A stretch of 25,023 nucleotides of DNA from a virus: positions 1 to 25,023 of the IMG/VR virus record IMGVR_UViG_3300042695_000416; one strand, given 5' to 3'. Shown in pieces: positions 7,960 through 14,788 of the stretch. Position numbers and translations under genes: made by a program. Under the pieces are notes generated by a model, which was given only the letters and a program-made list of their open reading frames with translations, was not told the DNA's origin and searched no databases. Each line of letters opens with the position of its first letter. The first letter of the stretch is position 1.

Positions 7960-8475
7960 ATGACAATAGAACAATTTAAAAAGGATTTTGATAAACAATT
8001 AGCTGCTATGAGTGACGAAGAAATAATTCAAGATTTCAAGGACTTGGGATGTGATGTTGAGATTAGAAAACCAAATTTGGTGATCCTTCGTGGAAGCTCT
8101 GGATGCGGCAAAAGCTCTGTAGCAATGCTCTTCGGCGGGGAACTTGCAATCTGCTGTGCTGATGATTACTTCTATGATGAATTGGGGAAATACAATTTCA
8201 ATCCTGATCTTCTGGGAAAAGCTCATGAACGGTGTCGTGAAAAATTCCTGTATGCTCTGGATAATCCAGAACTTTTTGATACTATTGTGGTAGCTAACAC
8301 AAACACCAAAATTTCCGAATTTCAATTTTATATTGACGAAGCGGAAAGGCGTGGTATCATGGTGTTCTCTCTAGTGGTGGAGAAACGCCACAACGGAACC
8401 AACTCCCATGGAGTACCAGAAAGCGTGATTGATCGGCACGTAGAGAATATTAAAAACAGCTTGAAATTAAAATAA
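7960..8475 (+). CDS. P-loop kinase, polynucleotide-kinase/zeta-toxin-like
   Basis: This 171-residue protein is a P-loop kinase of the AAA_33 type, the family that holds the 5' kinase domain of T4 Pnkp, zeta-toxin and N4BP2-like proteins. The Walker A motif GSSGCGKSS is at residues 45-53. ADDYF (67-71) provides the acidic pair, NTNT (113-116) matches the conserved 'DNTNT' strand, and HGVPESVI (150-157) is the conserved C-terminal motif of the N4BP2-like branch. Its size fits a lone kinase domain without phosphatase. It might phosphorylate RNA or DNA 5' ends; the substrate is inferred. No Shine-Dalgarno site is seen (context AAAATTATG). The next gene starts two bases downstream. Confidence 0.8.
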   Translation: MTIEQFKKDFDKQLAAMSDEEIIQDFKDLGCDVEIRKPNLVILRGSSGCGKSSVAMLFGGELAICCADDYFYDELGKYNFNPDLLGKAHERCREKFLYALDNPELFDTIVVANTNTKISEFQFYIDEAERRGIMVFSLVVEKRHNGTNSHGVPESVIDRHVENIKNSLKLK

Positions 8476-8476
8476 T

Positions 8477-9145
8477 ATGACAGGAGAACAATGGAAAAAA
8501 GACTTTGAGCAATCCTCAAAATTCATTCAAGATTTGGCAATGGATTTTACTTTCGTTGAGTGGGGAGAAGGTTCAATGAGCATATCAGATGTCCCCAAGG
8601 GATGGGAGAAGATCATTCTCAATCTCTTTGGAGCGATCAATCAATACTCCAAAACAAAAATCCATTATCTGGAAGACACGCGGATAAAGCGTTTCAAATT
8701 CTGGTGGAATGGTAAGACTTGGGAAGCAGCAAAATTTGTCAGCAAGGTTCTCAAGCCAACTCAACGTCTATACCCAAGTGATAATCCACGAATCATTTTT
8801 CCTGAGATGCAGAAAAAAATTCAAGCAACCTCTTGGTGGAAATGGGAAAATCGAATCCGAAAGCTGCTTCGTAAAATGCGGTTTGATTTCACAAAATATC
8901 AGAGAACGCGATATCCTGAGCCAGTTACTATCGAACAGGTGAAGCAGAAGTATAGCCTTTGTATATACACCAGTGGGGGAGATGATATCATCAAGGGGAT
9001 GATTCGTTTGGCGGAATACCAAGCATCCCAAACCTGTGAAGTGACGGGCAATGCTGGTGTTTTCTGTGTCAATAAACGTGGATGCTATCGGACTTTATCC
9101 AAGGCAAAAGCCAAGGAATTGGGGTTCACGCCTGTTAAAAACTAG
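8477..9145 (+). CDS. Hypothetical phage protein with Cys-rich C-terminus
   Basis: This 222-residue basic protein is not firmly recognised. It has a tryptophan-rich middle (KFWWNGKTWE near residues 74-83; SWWKWENR near 119-126) and a C-terminal part with CEVTGNAGVFCVNKRGCYRTL (187-207), in which three cysteines could bind zinc together with another ligand. This pattern of a 'CE.TG..G..C...G.Y.TL' tail resembles conserved uncharacterised phage proteins. It shares its opening residues (MTxEQ.KKDF) with the kinase gene just upstream. The last codons (PVKN) and TAG stop come from the next promoter element. Confidence 0.75.
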   Translation: MTGEQWKKDFEQSSKFIQDLAMDFTFVEWGEGSMSISDVPKGWEKIILNLFGAINQYSKTKIHYLEDTRIKRFKFWWNGKTWEAAKFVSKVLKPTQRLYPSDNPRIIFPEMQKKIQATSWWKWENRIRKLLRKMRFDFTKYQRTRYPEPVTIEQVKQKYSLCIYTSGGDDIIKGMIRLAEYQASQTCEVTGNAGVFCVNKRGCYRTLSKAKAKELGFTPVKN

Positions 9146-9153
9146 AATACAAT
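9135..9153 (+). promoter_or_regulatory. Module promoter element, copy 4
   Basis: The sequence is the exact consensus TTAAAAACTAGAATACAAT, with a 6-base spacer (AGGGAC) to the ATG at 9160. It supplies the TAG stop of the upstream gene. Confidence 0.8.
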
Positions 9154-9159
9154 AGGGAC

Positions 9160-9816
9160 ATGAAAGTTACGAAAAAGAAAACAACCGTGGTTACGGAAAC
9201 CACGACCTATAGGTTACATCCCAATGTTGTTTTAAAGGAAGTTGTTGTAAACGATAAGCAAACATCCAGAACATTGGAATATGGCGGTAAAGCCGTAAAA
9301 TCAAAACATAATAGCACATTACACTTTGATGTTGTTTATAATTCGAGTTTGGAGTATTTGGAAGAAACAAATCCATACTGGGGTTGGAATAAAAAAGAGG
9401 ATGAAAAATGGTGGAAAGGGGAGGAATTGCCGGAAAATCCAGAGGACATCGATATCTCCAAAATCGTGTTGGCATGTAGTTACGATCACACGTTTTGGAC
9501 AGTTGATCTGGAGCCTATTCCCGTGGTTGTTGTGGGGGATTATATTGATGCCCATATCAGATCAAAAAATTATAATCTGAAAAAACTTCATGAATACTTC
9601 TCCAAACATAAGCAGATCAAATCAATTTCAAAAATTGAACTCATTCCATATTATAACAATGATAGTGGTCGGGAGGAATATTTCACGGTTAATGTTCTAC
9701 CCACCTTGAAACAATTGAAAAAGATGGGAAGAGATAAGGAGATTTTCTACACACCTTGGGGAAAAGAAGATTATCTTGGAATGAAGCAATTCTGGATTGG
9801 AAAGGATGATTACTGA
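9160..9816 (+). CDS. Hypothetical phage protein
   Basis: This 218-residue protein is not recognised. The first 35 residues are rich in Lys, Thr and Val and probably beta. Residues about 70-95 are acidic and tryptophan-rich (YWGWNKKEDEKWWKGEELPENP), followed by a strand-turn-strand segment VLACSYDHTFWTVDLEPIPVVVVGDY (split at the acidic Asp-His). A helical stretch follows at 135-160. It is the first gene of a two-gene module and its TGA overlaps the ATG of the phosphoesterase gene by one base, so the two proteins may be functionally linked. Confidence 0.75.
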   Translation: MKVTKKKTTVVTETTTYRLHPNVVLKEVVVNDKQTSRTLEYGGKAVKSKHNSTLHFDVVYNSSLEYLEETNPYWGWNKKEDEKWWKGEELPENPEDIDISKIVLACSYDHTFWTVDLEPIPVVVVGDYIDAHIRSKNYNLKKLHEYFSKHKQIKSISKIELIPYYNNDSGREEYFTVNVLPTLKQLKKMGRDKEIFYTPWGKEDYLGMKQFWIGKDDY

Positions 9817-10484
9817 TGACAAGTGTGTGTATTATTGGGGACAGCCATGGAGATTGGGATGCTCTGTTTCGTAAGTTAGAAAGCCTTAAAATAGAAGATT
9901 GTGTTCTCCTACATGTGGGCGATTTAGGCGTTGGGTTTAAATCTCCCGATAAGCAACATAGGGAGATTGAGCTTCTAAACAATCGTTTCAAGAAGCGTAA
10001 CATTCAATTCAAAGGAGCGAGGGGCAACCACGATGATCCCAAATACTTTCTTGGCACTGTTAATCATTCTCATTTTGAATTGATACGTGATTATTCCTAC
10101 CAGACATTCAATGGGGAGAAGTTCCTATTTGTTGGGGGTGCTGTGAGCATTGATCGTCGTATTCGTGTCCCCAATATGTCATGGTGGGAGGATGAAGCGT
10201 TTGTTTTGAAGCCTGAATTGGTGGATAAGGTGGATGTTTTAATAACGCATTCTGCTCCAAATTGGATCGGGGATTTTTCGAAGCAAGGGATCGCTGGATG
10301 GTGTGAGAAAGACCCCACACTTTGGGAAGAATGTGTGAAGGAACGGGAGGACATTGCCAAGCTAATAGAACTTTGTGGAGCTAAAAAGCATTGGTGTGGT
10401 CACTTCCACCAGTCACACTTCGCATCTCACAATGGTTGTGATAGCAGGATTTTAGATATTCTTGAGATTGTAGAACATCGTTAA
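9816..10484 (+). CDS. Calcineurin-like metallophosphoesterase
   Basis: This 222-residue protein has the full set of metallophosphoesterase motifs: DSH (Asp9, His11), GD (35-36), GNHD (70-73), THS (His145) and GHFH (195-198). The order and spacing fit a small single-domain enzyme with a two-metal centre, so it is predicted to be active on a phosphoester; the substrate (protein, nucleotide or 3'-phosphate RNA) cannot be read from sequence. There is no signal peptide. It is coupled to the upstream gene by a one-base overlap (TGATG). The stop is the TAA at the head of the next promoter element. It is one of three such enzymes in the window, and they are not close copies of each other. Confidence 0.88.
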   Translation: MTSVCIIGDSHGDWDALFRKLESLKIEDCVLLHVGDLGVGFKSPDKQHREIELLNNRFKKRNIQFKGARGNHDDPKYFLGTVNHSHFELIRDYSYQTFNGEKFLFVGGAVSIDRRIRVPNMSWWEDEAFVLKPELVDKVDVLITHSAPNWIGDFSKQGIAGWCEKDPTLWEECVKEREDIAKLIELCGAKKHWCGHFHQSHFASHNGCDSRILDILEIVEHR

Positions 10485-10499
10485 AAACTAGAATACAAT
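10481..10499 (+). promoter_or_regulatory. Module promoter element, copy 5
   Basis: This is the exact consensus TTAAAAACTAGAATACAAT. An ATG begins right after it, but the standard 6-base spacing selects the second in-frame ATG at 10506. The upstream gene stops on the TAA inside the element. Confidence 0.78.
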
Positions 10500-10505
10500 A
10501 TGAAT

Positions 10506-10718
10506 ATGAAACACAAAATTGACGAAGAGATCGTCTTCAAGACATACTATGATAATGCCCTGATTCACTTTGAAGTCACTCTTTGCGAATTCCCATCTGA
10601 AAGAATCGGTTGTATGATCCATGGATTGCCCGATCATGGGGAAATTAAGGATTTGGAGACACTGGAAAGGATCATTGGGTGTCTTCAAGCTGCTAGAAAG
10701 AAATGGAAAACATTATGA
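10506..10718 (+). CDS. Small hypothetical protein
   Basis: This 70-residue protein is not recognised. It has beta-type residues at about 10-40 and a helical C-terminus (LETLERIIGCLQAARKKW), an alpha/beta arrangement. An ATG two codons upstream (10500) is in frame, but the fixed spacing of the promoter element favours 10506. Its TGA overlaps the next ATG by four bases. Confidence 0.7.
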   Translation: MKHKIDEEIVFKTYYDNALIHFEVTLCEFPSERIGCMIHGLPDHGEIKDLETLERIIGCLQAARKKWKTL

Positions 10719-10972
10719 CCAACCTTCAATACATCAAAAAGCCATCCAAAAGACGGCAAGCCGAAGACGCTATTCTAGCTGAGAATGCTTTTAGAAAAAA
10801 TAAATTTGGAGAGTATGATTTGAAGATCAATCCTTACGAGGAAGGCATTCGACACGACAGATTCAAGCGATATTATGATGGAATTCATCGCAGATATTGG
10901 GAATATGAGCCGATTTTTCGGGACTTGTGTGAAGTATATGGATTTGACCCTGAAAAACATTATGCATATTGA
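10715..10972 (+). CDS. Small hypothetical protein
   Basis: This 85-residue protein is basic in its first half and aromatic-rich in its second (RYYDGIHRRYWEYEPIFRDL). No motif is recognised. The start at 10715 is chosen because it forms an ATGA overlap with the previous stop, as elsewhere in this zone; an in-frame ATG at 10703 is the alternative. It is the middle gene of a three-gene module and overlaps the next gene by 11 bases. Confidence 0.7.
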   Translation: MTNLQYIKKPSKRRQAEDAILAENAFRKNKFGEYDLKINPYEEGIRHDRFKRYYDGIHRRYWEYEPIFRDLCEVYGFDPEKHYAY

Positions 10973-11183
10973 AAGTTACAAAAACAAATTAATCAAGATA
11001 ATTGATGATGCGGGGGATTTCGTCTTCAATGATGATGGATATATTTATTATTTTCCCAAAGAATTAAACGGATACTTATCATCTCATCAATTACGATTCA
11101 TAGCGGATGAGTTGGATAAACGTAACAAGCCTTGGGATGATAGCATTGCGGAATATTTTGCAAACCATCCCAATAAAAACTAG
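10962..11183 (+). CDS. Small hypothetical protein
   Basis: This 73-residue acidic protein is not recognised. The frame stays open further upstream, but the ATG at 10962 (MHIESYKNK) near the end of the preceding gene is the sensible start. It has an alpha-beta pattern: a helix, a short hairpin (FVFNDDGYIYYF), then a helix (SSHQLRFIADELDKR). It ends in NKN on the TAG inside the next promoter element. Confidence 0.7.
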   Translation: MHIESYKNKLIKIIDDAGDFVFNDDGYIYYFPKELNGYLSSHQLRFIADELDKRNKPWDDSIAEYFANHPNKN

Positions 11184-11191
11184 AATACAAT
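11173..11191 (+). promoter_or_regulatory. Module promoter element, copy 6
   Basis: The sequence AATAAAAACTAGAATACAAT-type core (first two bases AA/AT instead of TT) has a 6-base spacer to the ATG at 11198. The -10-like hexamer is TACAAT. Confidence 0.75.
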
Positions 11192-11197
11192 CAAATT

Positions 11198-11566
11198 ATG
11201 AAAACAATACTAATTATACTACTGACGATTAACCTTGGGTTCTCTCAAGAATATGGAATCGCTTCCCATTACTCAATTCGCACGAATGGGGGGACGCATA
11301 CAGCAAGCGGAATCCCCCTGAGGGATGATTCATACACGATGGCACATAAGACTCTGCCATTTGGCACGATTGCCAAGATTACCAACCTATCCAATGGTAA
11401 GGATGTGATGGTTCGCGTCACAAATCGCGGGCCATACATCCGGGGAAGGATCGTTGACCTTTCCCAAGCTGCTGCCAGTAAGCTTGGTTTCCTGAAAAAA
11501 GGGATTACCAAGGTGCGGGTGGATGTGATTAAGAGAGGGGATGGAAAAACATACTTTAAAAAATGA
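11198..11566 (+). CDS. Secreted RlpA-like double-psi beta-barrel protein
   Basis: This 122-residue protein has an N-terminal signal peptide (MKTILIILLTINLGFSQ), so it should be exported. The rest is an RlpA-like double-psi beta-barrel: GIASHYS (20-26), TASG (35-38), AHKTLPFGT (49-57), TNLSNGKDVMVRVTNRGPY (62-80) and GRIVDLSQAAASKLG (83-97). RlpA proteins act on peptidoglycan. The residue after TASG, often an acidic residue in lytic family members, is isoleucine here (39), while His50 and Asp87 are kept, so it may bind rather than cut glycan. It lacks the SPOR domain of cellular RlpA. A role in lysis, superinfection exclusion or envelope change is possible. It leads a three-gene module. Confidence 0.88.
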   Translation: MKTILIILLTINLGFSQEYGIASHYSIRTNGGTHTASGIPLRDDSYTMAHKTLPFGTIAKITNLSNGKDVMVRVTNRGPYIRGRIVDLSQAAASKLGFLKKGITKVRVDVIKRGDGKTYFKK

Positions 11567-11570
11567 AATT

Positions 11571-11939
11571 ATGATAAAATTAACTAAAATAAATATCAAC
11601 CCCAACAGTGAGGCTACACAATCTTCCACCGTTGAGGAATACCGTATTGACCAAGAGCGTGGCACTTGGGGACAGTTTCACGAAGGAAAGAGTCCTCCCG
11701 TGGACTACTGGATCGTGGGAGAGCTTATCGGAGAAATCGAAGTCGGAAAGATGATCATCATTGACCGTTGGAATCGCAATGGTGTGGTGAAGCGGGGAAC
11801 CATGCACACATCGGAAGTGATGAAGCTGGAAGAGAACGAGGGAGTAACCTATATCACAACTGCAAACAGTCTGTATAAGATGGAGCAAGTGGAAGATGAG
11901 GAGATTTTGAATTATGAAATGGAAAATCCCAACATTTGA
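11571..11939 (+). CDS. Hypothetical protein, beta-rich
   Basis: This 122-residue protein is not recognised. The middle part (about 45-95) alternates hydrophobic and polar residues around glycines (VGELIGEIEVGKMIIIDRWNR and then VVKRGTMHTSEV), as expected of a small beta-barrel. The C-terminus is acidic. The frame extends 10 codons further upstream, but the ATG at 11571, five bases after the RlpA-like stop and in the context AAATTATG, is preferred. It overlaps the next small gene by 26 bases. Confidence 0.7.
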   Translation: MIKLTKININPNSEATQSSTVEEYRIDQERGTWGQFHEGKSPPVDYWIVGELIGEIEVGKMIIIDRWNRNGVVKRGTMHTSEVMKLEENEGVTYITTANSLYKMEQVEDEEILNYEMENPNI

Positions 11940-12081
11940 AGATCACCCATCCGACATGGAGTGGGAACCGCCGAATTACAAGCCAGAGGACTACACTTGT
12001 TTTGATTGTCCCCACAAGGACACTTATGAATATGCTTGGGATTACTACAACACGAATGGTGATTGCCTTGCAATGAAATAA
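11914..12081 (+). CDS. Small Cys-containing protein
   Basis: This 55-residue protein starts at an ATG in the context GAATTATG inside the end of the previous gene and stops at TAA immediately before the AAACTAG of the next promoter element. It is rich in aromatic and acidic residues. CFDCPH (29-34) holds a Cys-x2-Cys pair with a nearby His, and Cys51 lies near the C-terminus, so a small zinc site is possible. Coding is supported by its fit between the flanking signals and its codon use. It is short enough to be missed by length cut-offs. Confidence 0.65.
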   Translation: MKWKIPTFEDHPSDMEWEPPNYKPEDYTCFDCPHKDTYEYAWDYYNTNGDCLAMK

Positions 12082-12096
12082 AAACTAGACCACACT
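12078..12096 (+). promoter_or_regulatory. Module promoter element, copy 7
   Basis: The core is AATAAAAACTAGACCACACT-like, with a 6-base spacer to the ATG at 12103. The -10-like hexamer CACACT keeps only the invariant second A and final T plus the fourth A. Confidence 0.68.
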
Positions 12097-12102
12097 ACAT
12101 CC

Positions 12103-12771
12103 ATGCACGAAACGCTTAAAACAGACAATTGGCAATATATTTACGATAATTACGAATCCACCTATCTTGATGGATTGCGCGGAAGATTTCTAATCCGTAA
12201 CTGGAGAGTTGATGAAAATAGTCTTCATGATGGTCTAAATGACATGGCAAGAGCCTATCAGACTGCCCAACGACAAGATAAGGAATGGGATGAGCGGGTG
12301 TGGTTTCCGTTTCTGGAGGAGATCAAGGCAAGAGCGGTGAATAATAAGATTGTTCTTCATTGCAAACCAACCCATGAATACACGGGTGATCAGAACAAAT
12401 GGTGGGCTTGGGATTATTCCAAGATGGATGATCGTTATGGGTGGGGATATTCTTTCAATTGGATTGAGGAACCCAAGGAAAAGATCAATCACGATTTGGG
12501 GCAAAAGCTTTATGAGTTGGATCGGTATCAAGAGAAATTCGGAAAGCGGGTATTCATGCTTCAAAAGCTGCTTGAGAAGTATCTGCTGATATATATGTAT
12601 CGAATTTACAATTACGAATGGCTTGTCAATAATCAATTTTCGGGTAAGCTGGTGAAAATCACCTTGAGGGGAGATGAATATTGGTATCATATTGTAATGA
12701 ATAAACATAGGGTTCCCACATGGAAGAACTTCATCTGGCAATCAAATCAAACGGAGGAAATTAATCTATGA
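12103..12771 (+). CDS. Hypothetical phage protein
   Basis: This 222-residue protein is not recognised. It is rich in tryptophan and tyrosine, with WWAWDYSKMDDRYGWGYSF near residues 104-122, and has a helical stretch (about 130-165) with KLYELDRYQEKFGKRVFMLQ. The C-terminal part looks beta (GKLVKITLRGDEYWYHIVMN). No signal peptide or catalytic motif is visible. It opens a three-gene module and its stop overlaps the start of the primase-like gene by four bases. Confidence 0.75.
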   Translation: MHETLKTDNWQYIYDNYESTYLDGLRGRFLIRNWRVDENSLHDGLNDMARAYQTAQRQDKEWDERVWFPFLEEIKARAVNNKIVLHCKPTHEYTGDQNKWWAWDYSKMDDRYGWGYSFNWIEEPKEKINHDLGQKLYELDRYQEKFGKRVFMLQKLLEKYLLIYMYRIYNYEWLVNNQFSGKLVKITLRGDEYWYHIVMNKHRVPTWKNFIWQSNQTEEINL

Positions 12772-13460
12772 ACTACAAATTTTTAATGGATCAAGATGAG
12801 CTTGAAAGATTTATCGATTGGCTACCAGACTTGGAAGAGCATGAGATATACTACTTGGCAGCGTTTACAAGAAAAAAATACTGTTCATCAGAACAACATC
12901 CTTGGATCAAAGCGGATAAAAACCACTTGAAACGCCTAACGACAACCAAGGAAAGAATGGTATCCAAGATCAAACAATTGGAATGCCCCATCGGTTCTTA
13001 CACGATGAAAGGTAAAGGTGGGGAGGAATTCGTGGTGCCTCAAGAAAGTTTGGTATTATACTGTAGCCCAAATCCGCGAGACATGTTTAAAGCCACCATC
13101 CAAGGTGCGATTGATCTTATGAAAGTGGTGCAATGCCAAGGTAAGAACAGCAATCCCCATCAGGAGATTCTATCCACCATCCAAAGGACTGCTTCCAAGA
13201 AAAGGGTTGTCACGTTTGATGTGGATGAGAAGAGCCAGAACGTTCTGGATCGCTTCACCGATGTCTGTGGCAAAGCTGTGGACGTTGTGGAGACGCGAGG
13301 TGGTTATCACTTCCTAGTCCATCCCAAGGAGATGCCAAAGAATGAGAAATGGTATCAGACTTTATCGGAGGTTTCAGACGTTACAGGTGACGCTTTACTT
13401 CCAATCCCCGGCACATTTCAGGGGGGCTGGGTCGTGAAGATGATCATCAACAACCATTAA
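12768..13460 (+). CDS. Putative primase-polymerase-like (AEP-type) protein
   Basis: This 230-residue protein carries the pattern of the archaeo-eukaryotic primase core. VVTFDVDEK (147-155) gives the hhDhD metal motif (Asp151, Asp153). TRGGYHFLV (176-184) gives the sxH-type motif (His181). TGDALLPIPGTFQGGWVV (206-223) offers the late acidic residue (Asp208) and the conserved PGT.QGG turn. The upstream part SLVLYCSPNPRDMFKATI (94-111) fits the first strands. Similar unannotated proteins occur in large phages. A zinc module is not evident, and the protein is small, so it could be a primase relative with a nuclease or ligase-associated role. It has a strong GGAGG site 10 bases upstream, rare here, and an ATGA overlap with the previous gene. 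Confidence 0.65.
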   Translation: MNYKFLMDQDELERFIDWLPDLEEHEIYYLAAFTRKKYCSSEQHPWIKADKNHLKRLTTTKERMVSKIKQLECPIGSYTMKGKGGEEFVVPQESLVLYCSPNPRDMFKATIQGAIDLMKVVQCQGKNSNPHQEILSTIQRTASKKRVVTFDVDEKSQNVLDRFTDVCGKAVDVVETRGGYHFLVHPKEMPKNEKWYQTLSEVSDVTGDALLPIPGTFQGGWVVKMIINNH

Positions 13461-13464
13461 AATT

Positions 13465-13833
13465 ATGGAAAACGCTAAAGTAGAACTAGAATTCAAATCA
13501 ATAAACGATGAGGTTTGTTGGAGGATAAAATCCTGCAAATATCATGAATCAGATTATGGTTGTGAATACGATGCAGATACATCAAGTATGTGGATCAGAA
13601 AAAATAATCAACCAATATGTTGTAATTGTTTGAGTGATGATATATATGAAGAAACCGAAGGGATTGATTGGGGGGGTTACGTATGTCTGTCATGTAATCA
13701 TTCCTGCTTTGATAAGGGATATTGTTGGTTCGACTTTATTGAAGAATTGGGATATGATAAAATTTTAACTTTGACAGAATTTGAACTAAAGCCGAACTAT
13801 AATTATCAGGAAATAGAATTAATTGAAAACTAG
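13465..13833 (+). CDS. Zinc-ribbon protein
   Basis: This 122-residue acidic protein has two Cys-x2-Cys knuckles (Cys52-Cys55 and Cys74-Cys77) separated by 18 residues, the layout of a zinc ribbon, plus nearby Cys53, Cys81 and Cys87. The N-terminal 45 residues are beta-rich and the C-terminus helical. Such phage proteins often bind nucleic acid or host RNA polymerase, but no partner can be read here. It starts five bases after the primase-like gene in the context AAAATTATG. It ends in Glu-Asn on the TAG of the next promoter element. Confidence 0.75.
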   Translation: MENAKVELEFKSINDEVCWRIKSCKYHESDYGCEYDADTSSMWIRKNNQPICCNCLSDDIYEETEGIDWGGYVCLSCNHSCFDKGYCWFDFIEELGYDKILTLTEFELKPNYNYQEIELIEN

Positions 13834-13841
13834 AATACACT
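13823..13841 (+). promoter_or_regulatory. Module promoter element, copy 8
   Basis: The sequence TTGAAAACTAGAATACACT has a G for A at the third base and a 6-base spacer to the ATG at 13848. It is part of the duplicated segment that also holds copy 9 and precedes a frameshifted gene. Confidence 0.75.
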
Positions 13842-13847
13842 GATCAC

Positions 13848-14065
13848 ATGAAAATTGAAATCACAACGGAGGAGAAACTAAAAATTCTCAAATTCTCCAC
13901 AAAAATCAGGCAAAAAAATATGAACACGGAGAAGTTGATCCCGTCCACTCTTCAAAGGAATCCAAAGATTTTATCAAAAAATTTCTGAAGAGTCGCGGGA
14001 TTGGAAGACGGAATAATCTAATGGATAAAATACGCACGTATTTGGACTTTGACGATTCGGAATGA
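13848..14065 (+). pseudogene. Frameshifted partial copy of the oxygenase-like gene
   Basis: The first 20 codons from the ATG at 13848 are nearly identical to those of the gene at 14321. After ATC the copy has two extra bases relative to the intact gene, near an A-run (13908-13921), so the original frame ends at TGA 13986-13988. The shifted frame goes on matching the intact protein (GEVDPVHSSKESKDFIKKFL and SRGI) to about 14010, then diverges and ends at TGA 14063-14065. The core barrel with the metal ligands is absent. This is a partial tandem duplication that has decayed. Either frame could still make a short peptide, but a functional enzyme is excluded. Confidence 0.75.
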
Positions 14066-14069
14066 AATT

Positions 14070-14306
14070 ATGGAAAAATTAGTATTAAGATATCACTGGT
14101 GCGTCCCCTACGAAGCTGATGGGGATGAGACTATACCGTTTGAATATGAATCAAAAGAACAGGCTTTTGTGGATTTCCATGAGCTAAGAGAAGGCTCAAT
14201 ATGGGAATTTGAATTTTTAGGTGAGAACTTCAACCCGTCTGATACAGCTAATGTTGAATTTCTCACCTTGGAAGAATGGTTTGAAAGATACAAGCTTAAA
14301 AACTAG
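14070..14306 (+). CDS. Small hypothetical protein
   Basis: This 78-residue acidic protein is not recognised. It starts at the ATG in GAAATTATG, five bases after the end of the pseudogene; an in-frame TTG seven codons upstream is less likely. It has a beta-rich first half (LVLRYHWCVPY) and aromatic, acidic second half (GSIWEFEFLGENF and TLEEWFERYKLKN). The Lys-Asn end and TAG stop come from the next promoter element. It now lies between two related copies, so it may have been inserted with the duplication. Confidence 0.7.
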   Translation: MEKLVLRYHWCVPYEADGDETIPFEYESKEQAFVDFHELREGSIWEFEFLGENFNPSDTANVEFLTLEEWFERYKLKN

Positions 14307-14314
14307 AATACACT
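14296..14314 (+). promoter_or_regulatory. Module promoter element, copy 9
   Basis: The sequence is TTAAAAACTAGAATACACT, with a 6-base spacer to the ATG at 14321. It is nearly identical to copy 8 including the spacer (GATCCC against GATCAC), which marks the two as duplicates. Confidence 0.78.
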
Positions 14315-14320
14315 GATCCC

Positions 14321-14788
14321 ATGAAAATTGAAATCACAACGGAGGAGAAACAAGAAATTCTCAAATTCTCCACAAAAATCGGAAAAAAATTTGAAGATGG
14401 GGAAGTTTATCCCATCCATTCTTCAAAGGAATCCAAAGATTTTGTCCGTGGATTTCTAAAGAGTCGTGGAATCGAAAAGCCAAGGGTTTATGAACAAGGA
14501 ATCTATACTTTTGGTGATGTGGGAATGCACACTGACAGTCTCTCTCCAAAATCGGCAATGACAATGTGTTTGTTGATTTCTGGTAGCGGTACATTGTTCG
14601 CTTGGGATGGTAAAAAGGTAAATGAATGTCGTATCAACAAAGGAGAGGGTGTCATTTTTGATTTCAATCTTCCCCACTCATTTGAAGCCGATAAAACGTG
14701 CCAAGCATTTCTAGTGGATGTTCCCAAAAAATATAAGAAAAATTTACAAAATGGACAATATGAAACTCCCCGATCCAGAACAATTTAA
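14321..14788 (+). CDS. 2OG-Fe(II) oxygenase/cupin-like protein
   Basis: This 155-residue protein has a helical N-terminal part (1-55) and a double-stranded beta-helix (about 56-135). GMHTDSL (68-74) provides an HxD pair (His70, Asp72), and LPHSF (117-121) the distal His119, the iron triad of 2-oxoglutarate oxygenases. Lys125 could bind the 2-oxoglutarate carboxylate. MCLLISGSGTLFAWDGKK and INKGEGVIFDF are the expected strand pairs, with a glycine-rich turn. Such an enzyme could hydroxylate a nucleic acid base or protein; the substrate is unknown. A plain cupin is the alternative. It leads a long module and overlaps the RNA ligase gene by up to 38 bases. Confidence 0.65.
   Translation: MKIEITTEEKQEILKFSTKIGKKFEDGEVYPIHSSKESKDFVRGFLKSRGIEKPRVYEQGIYTFGDVGMHTDSLSPKSAMTMCLLISGSGTLFAWDGKKVNECRINKGEGVIFDFNLPHSFEADKTCQAFLVDVPKKYKKNLQNGQYETPRSRTI

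Noticed and set aside
12235-12741. Reverse-strand ORF of 168 codons
   Set aside because: It lies inside a forward gene that has a promoter element and an ATGA overlap with its neighbour; the reverse product is low-complexity hydrophobic.
14503-14727. Reverse-strand ORFs in the oxygenase-like gene
   Set aside because: The forward frame has the HxD and H motifs and a duplicated start, so the reverse frames are shadows.
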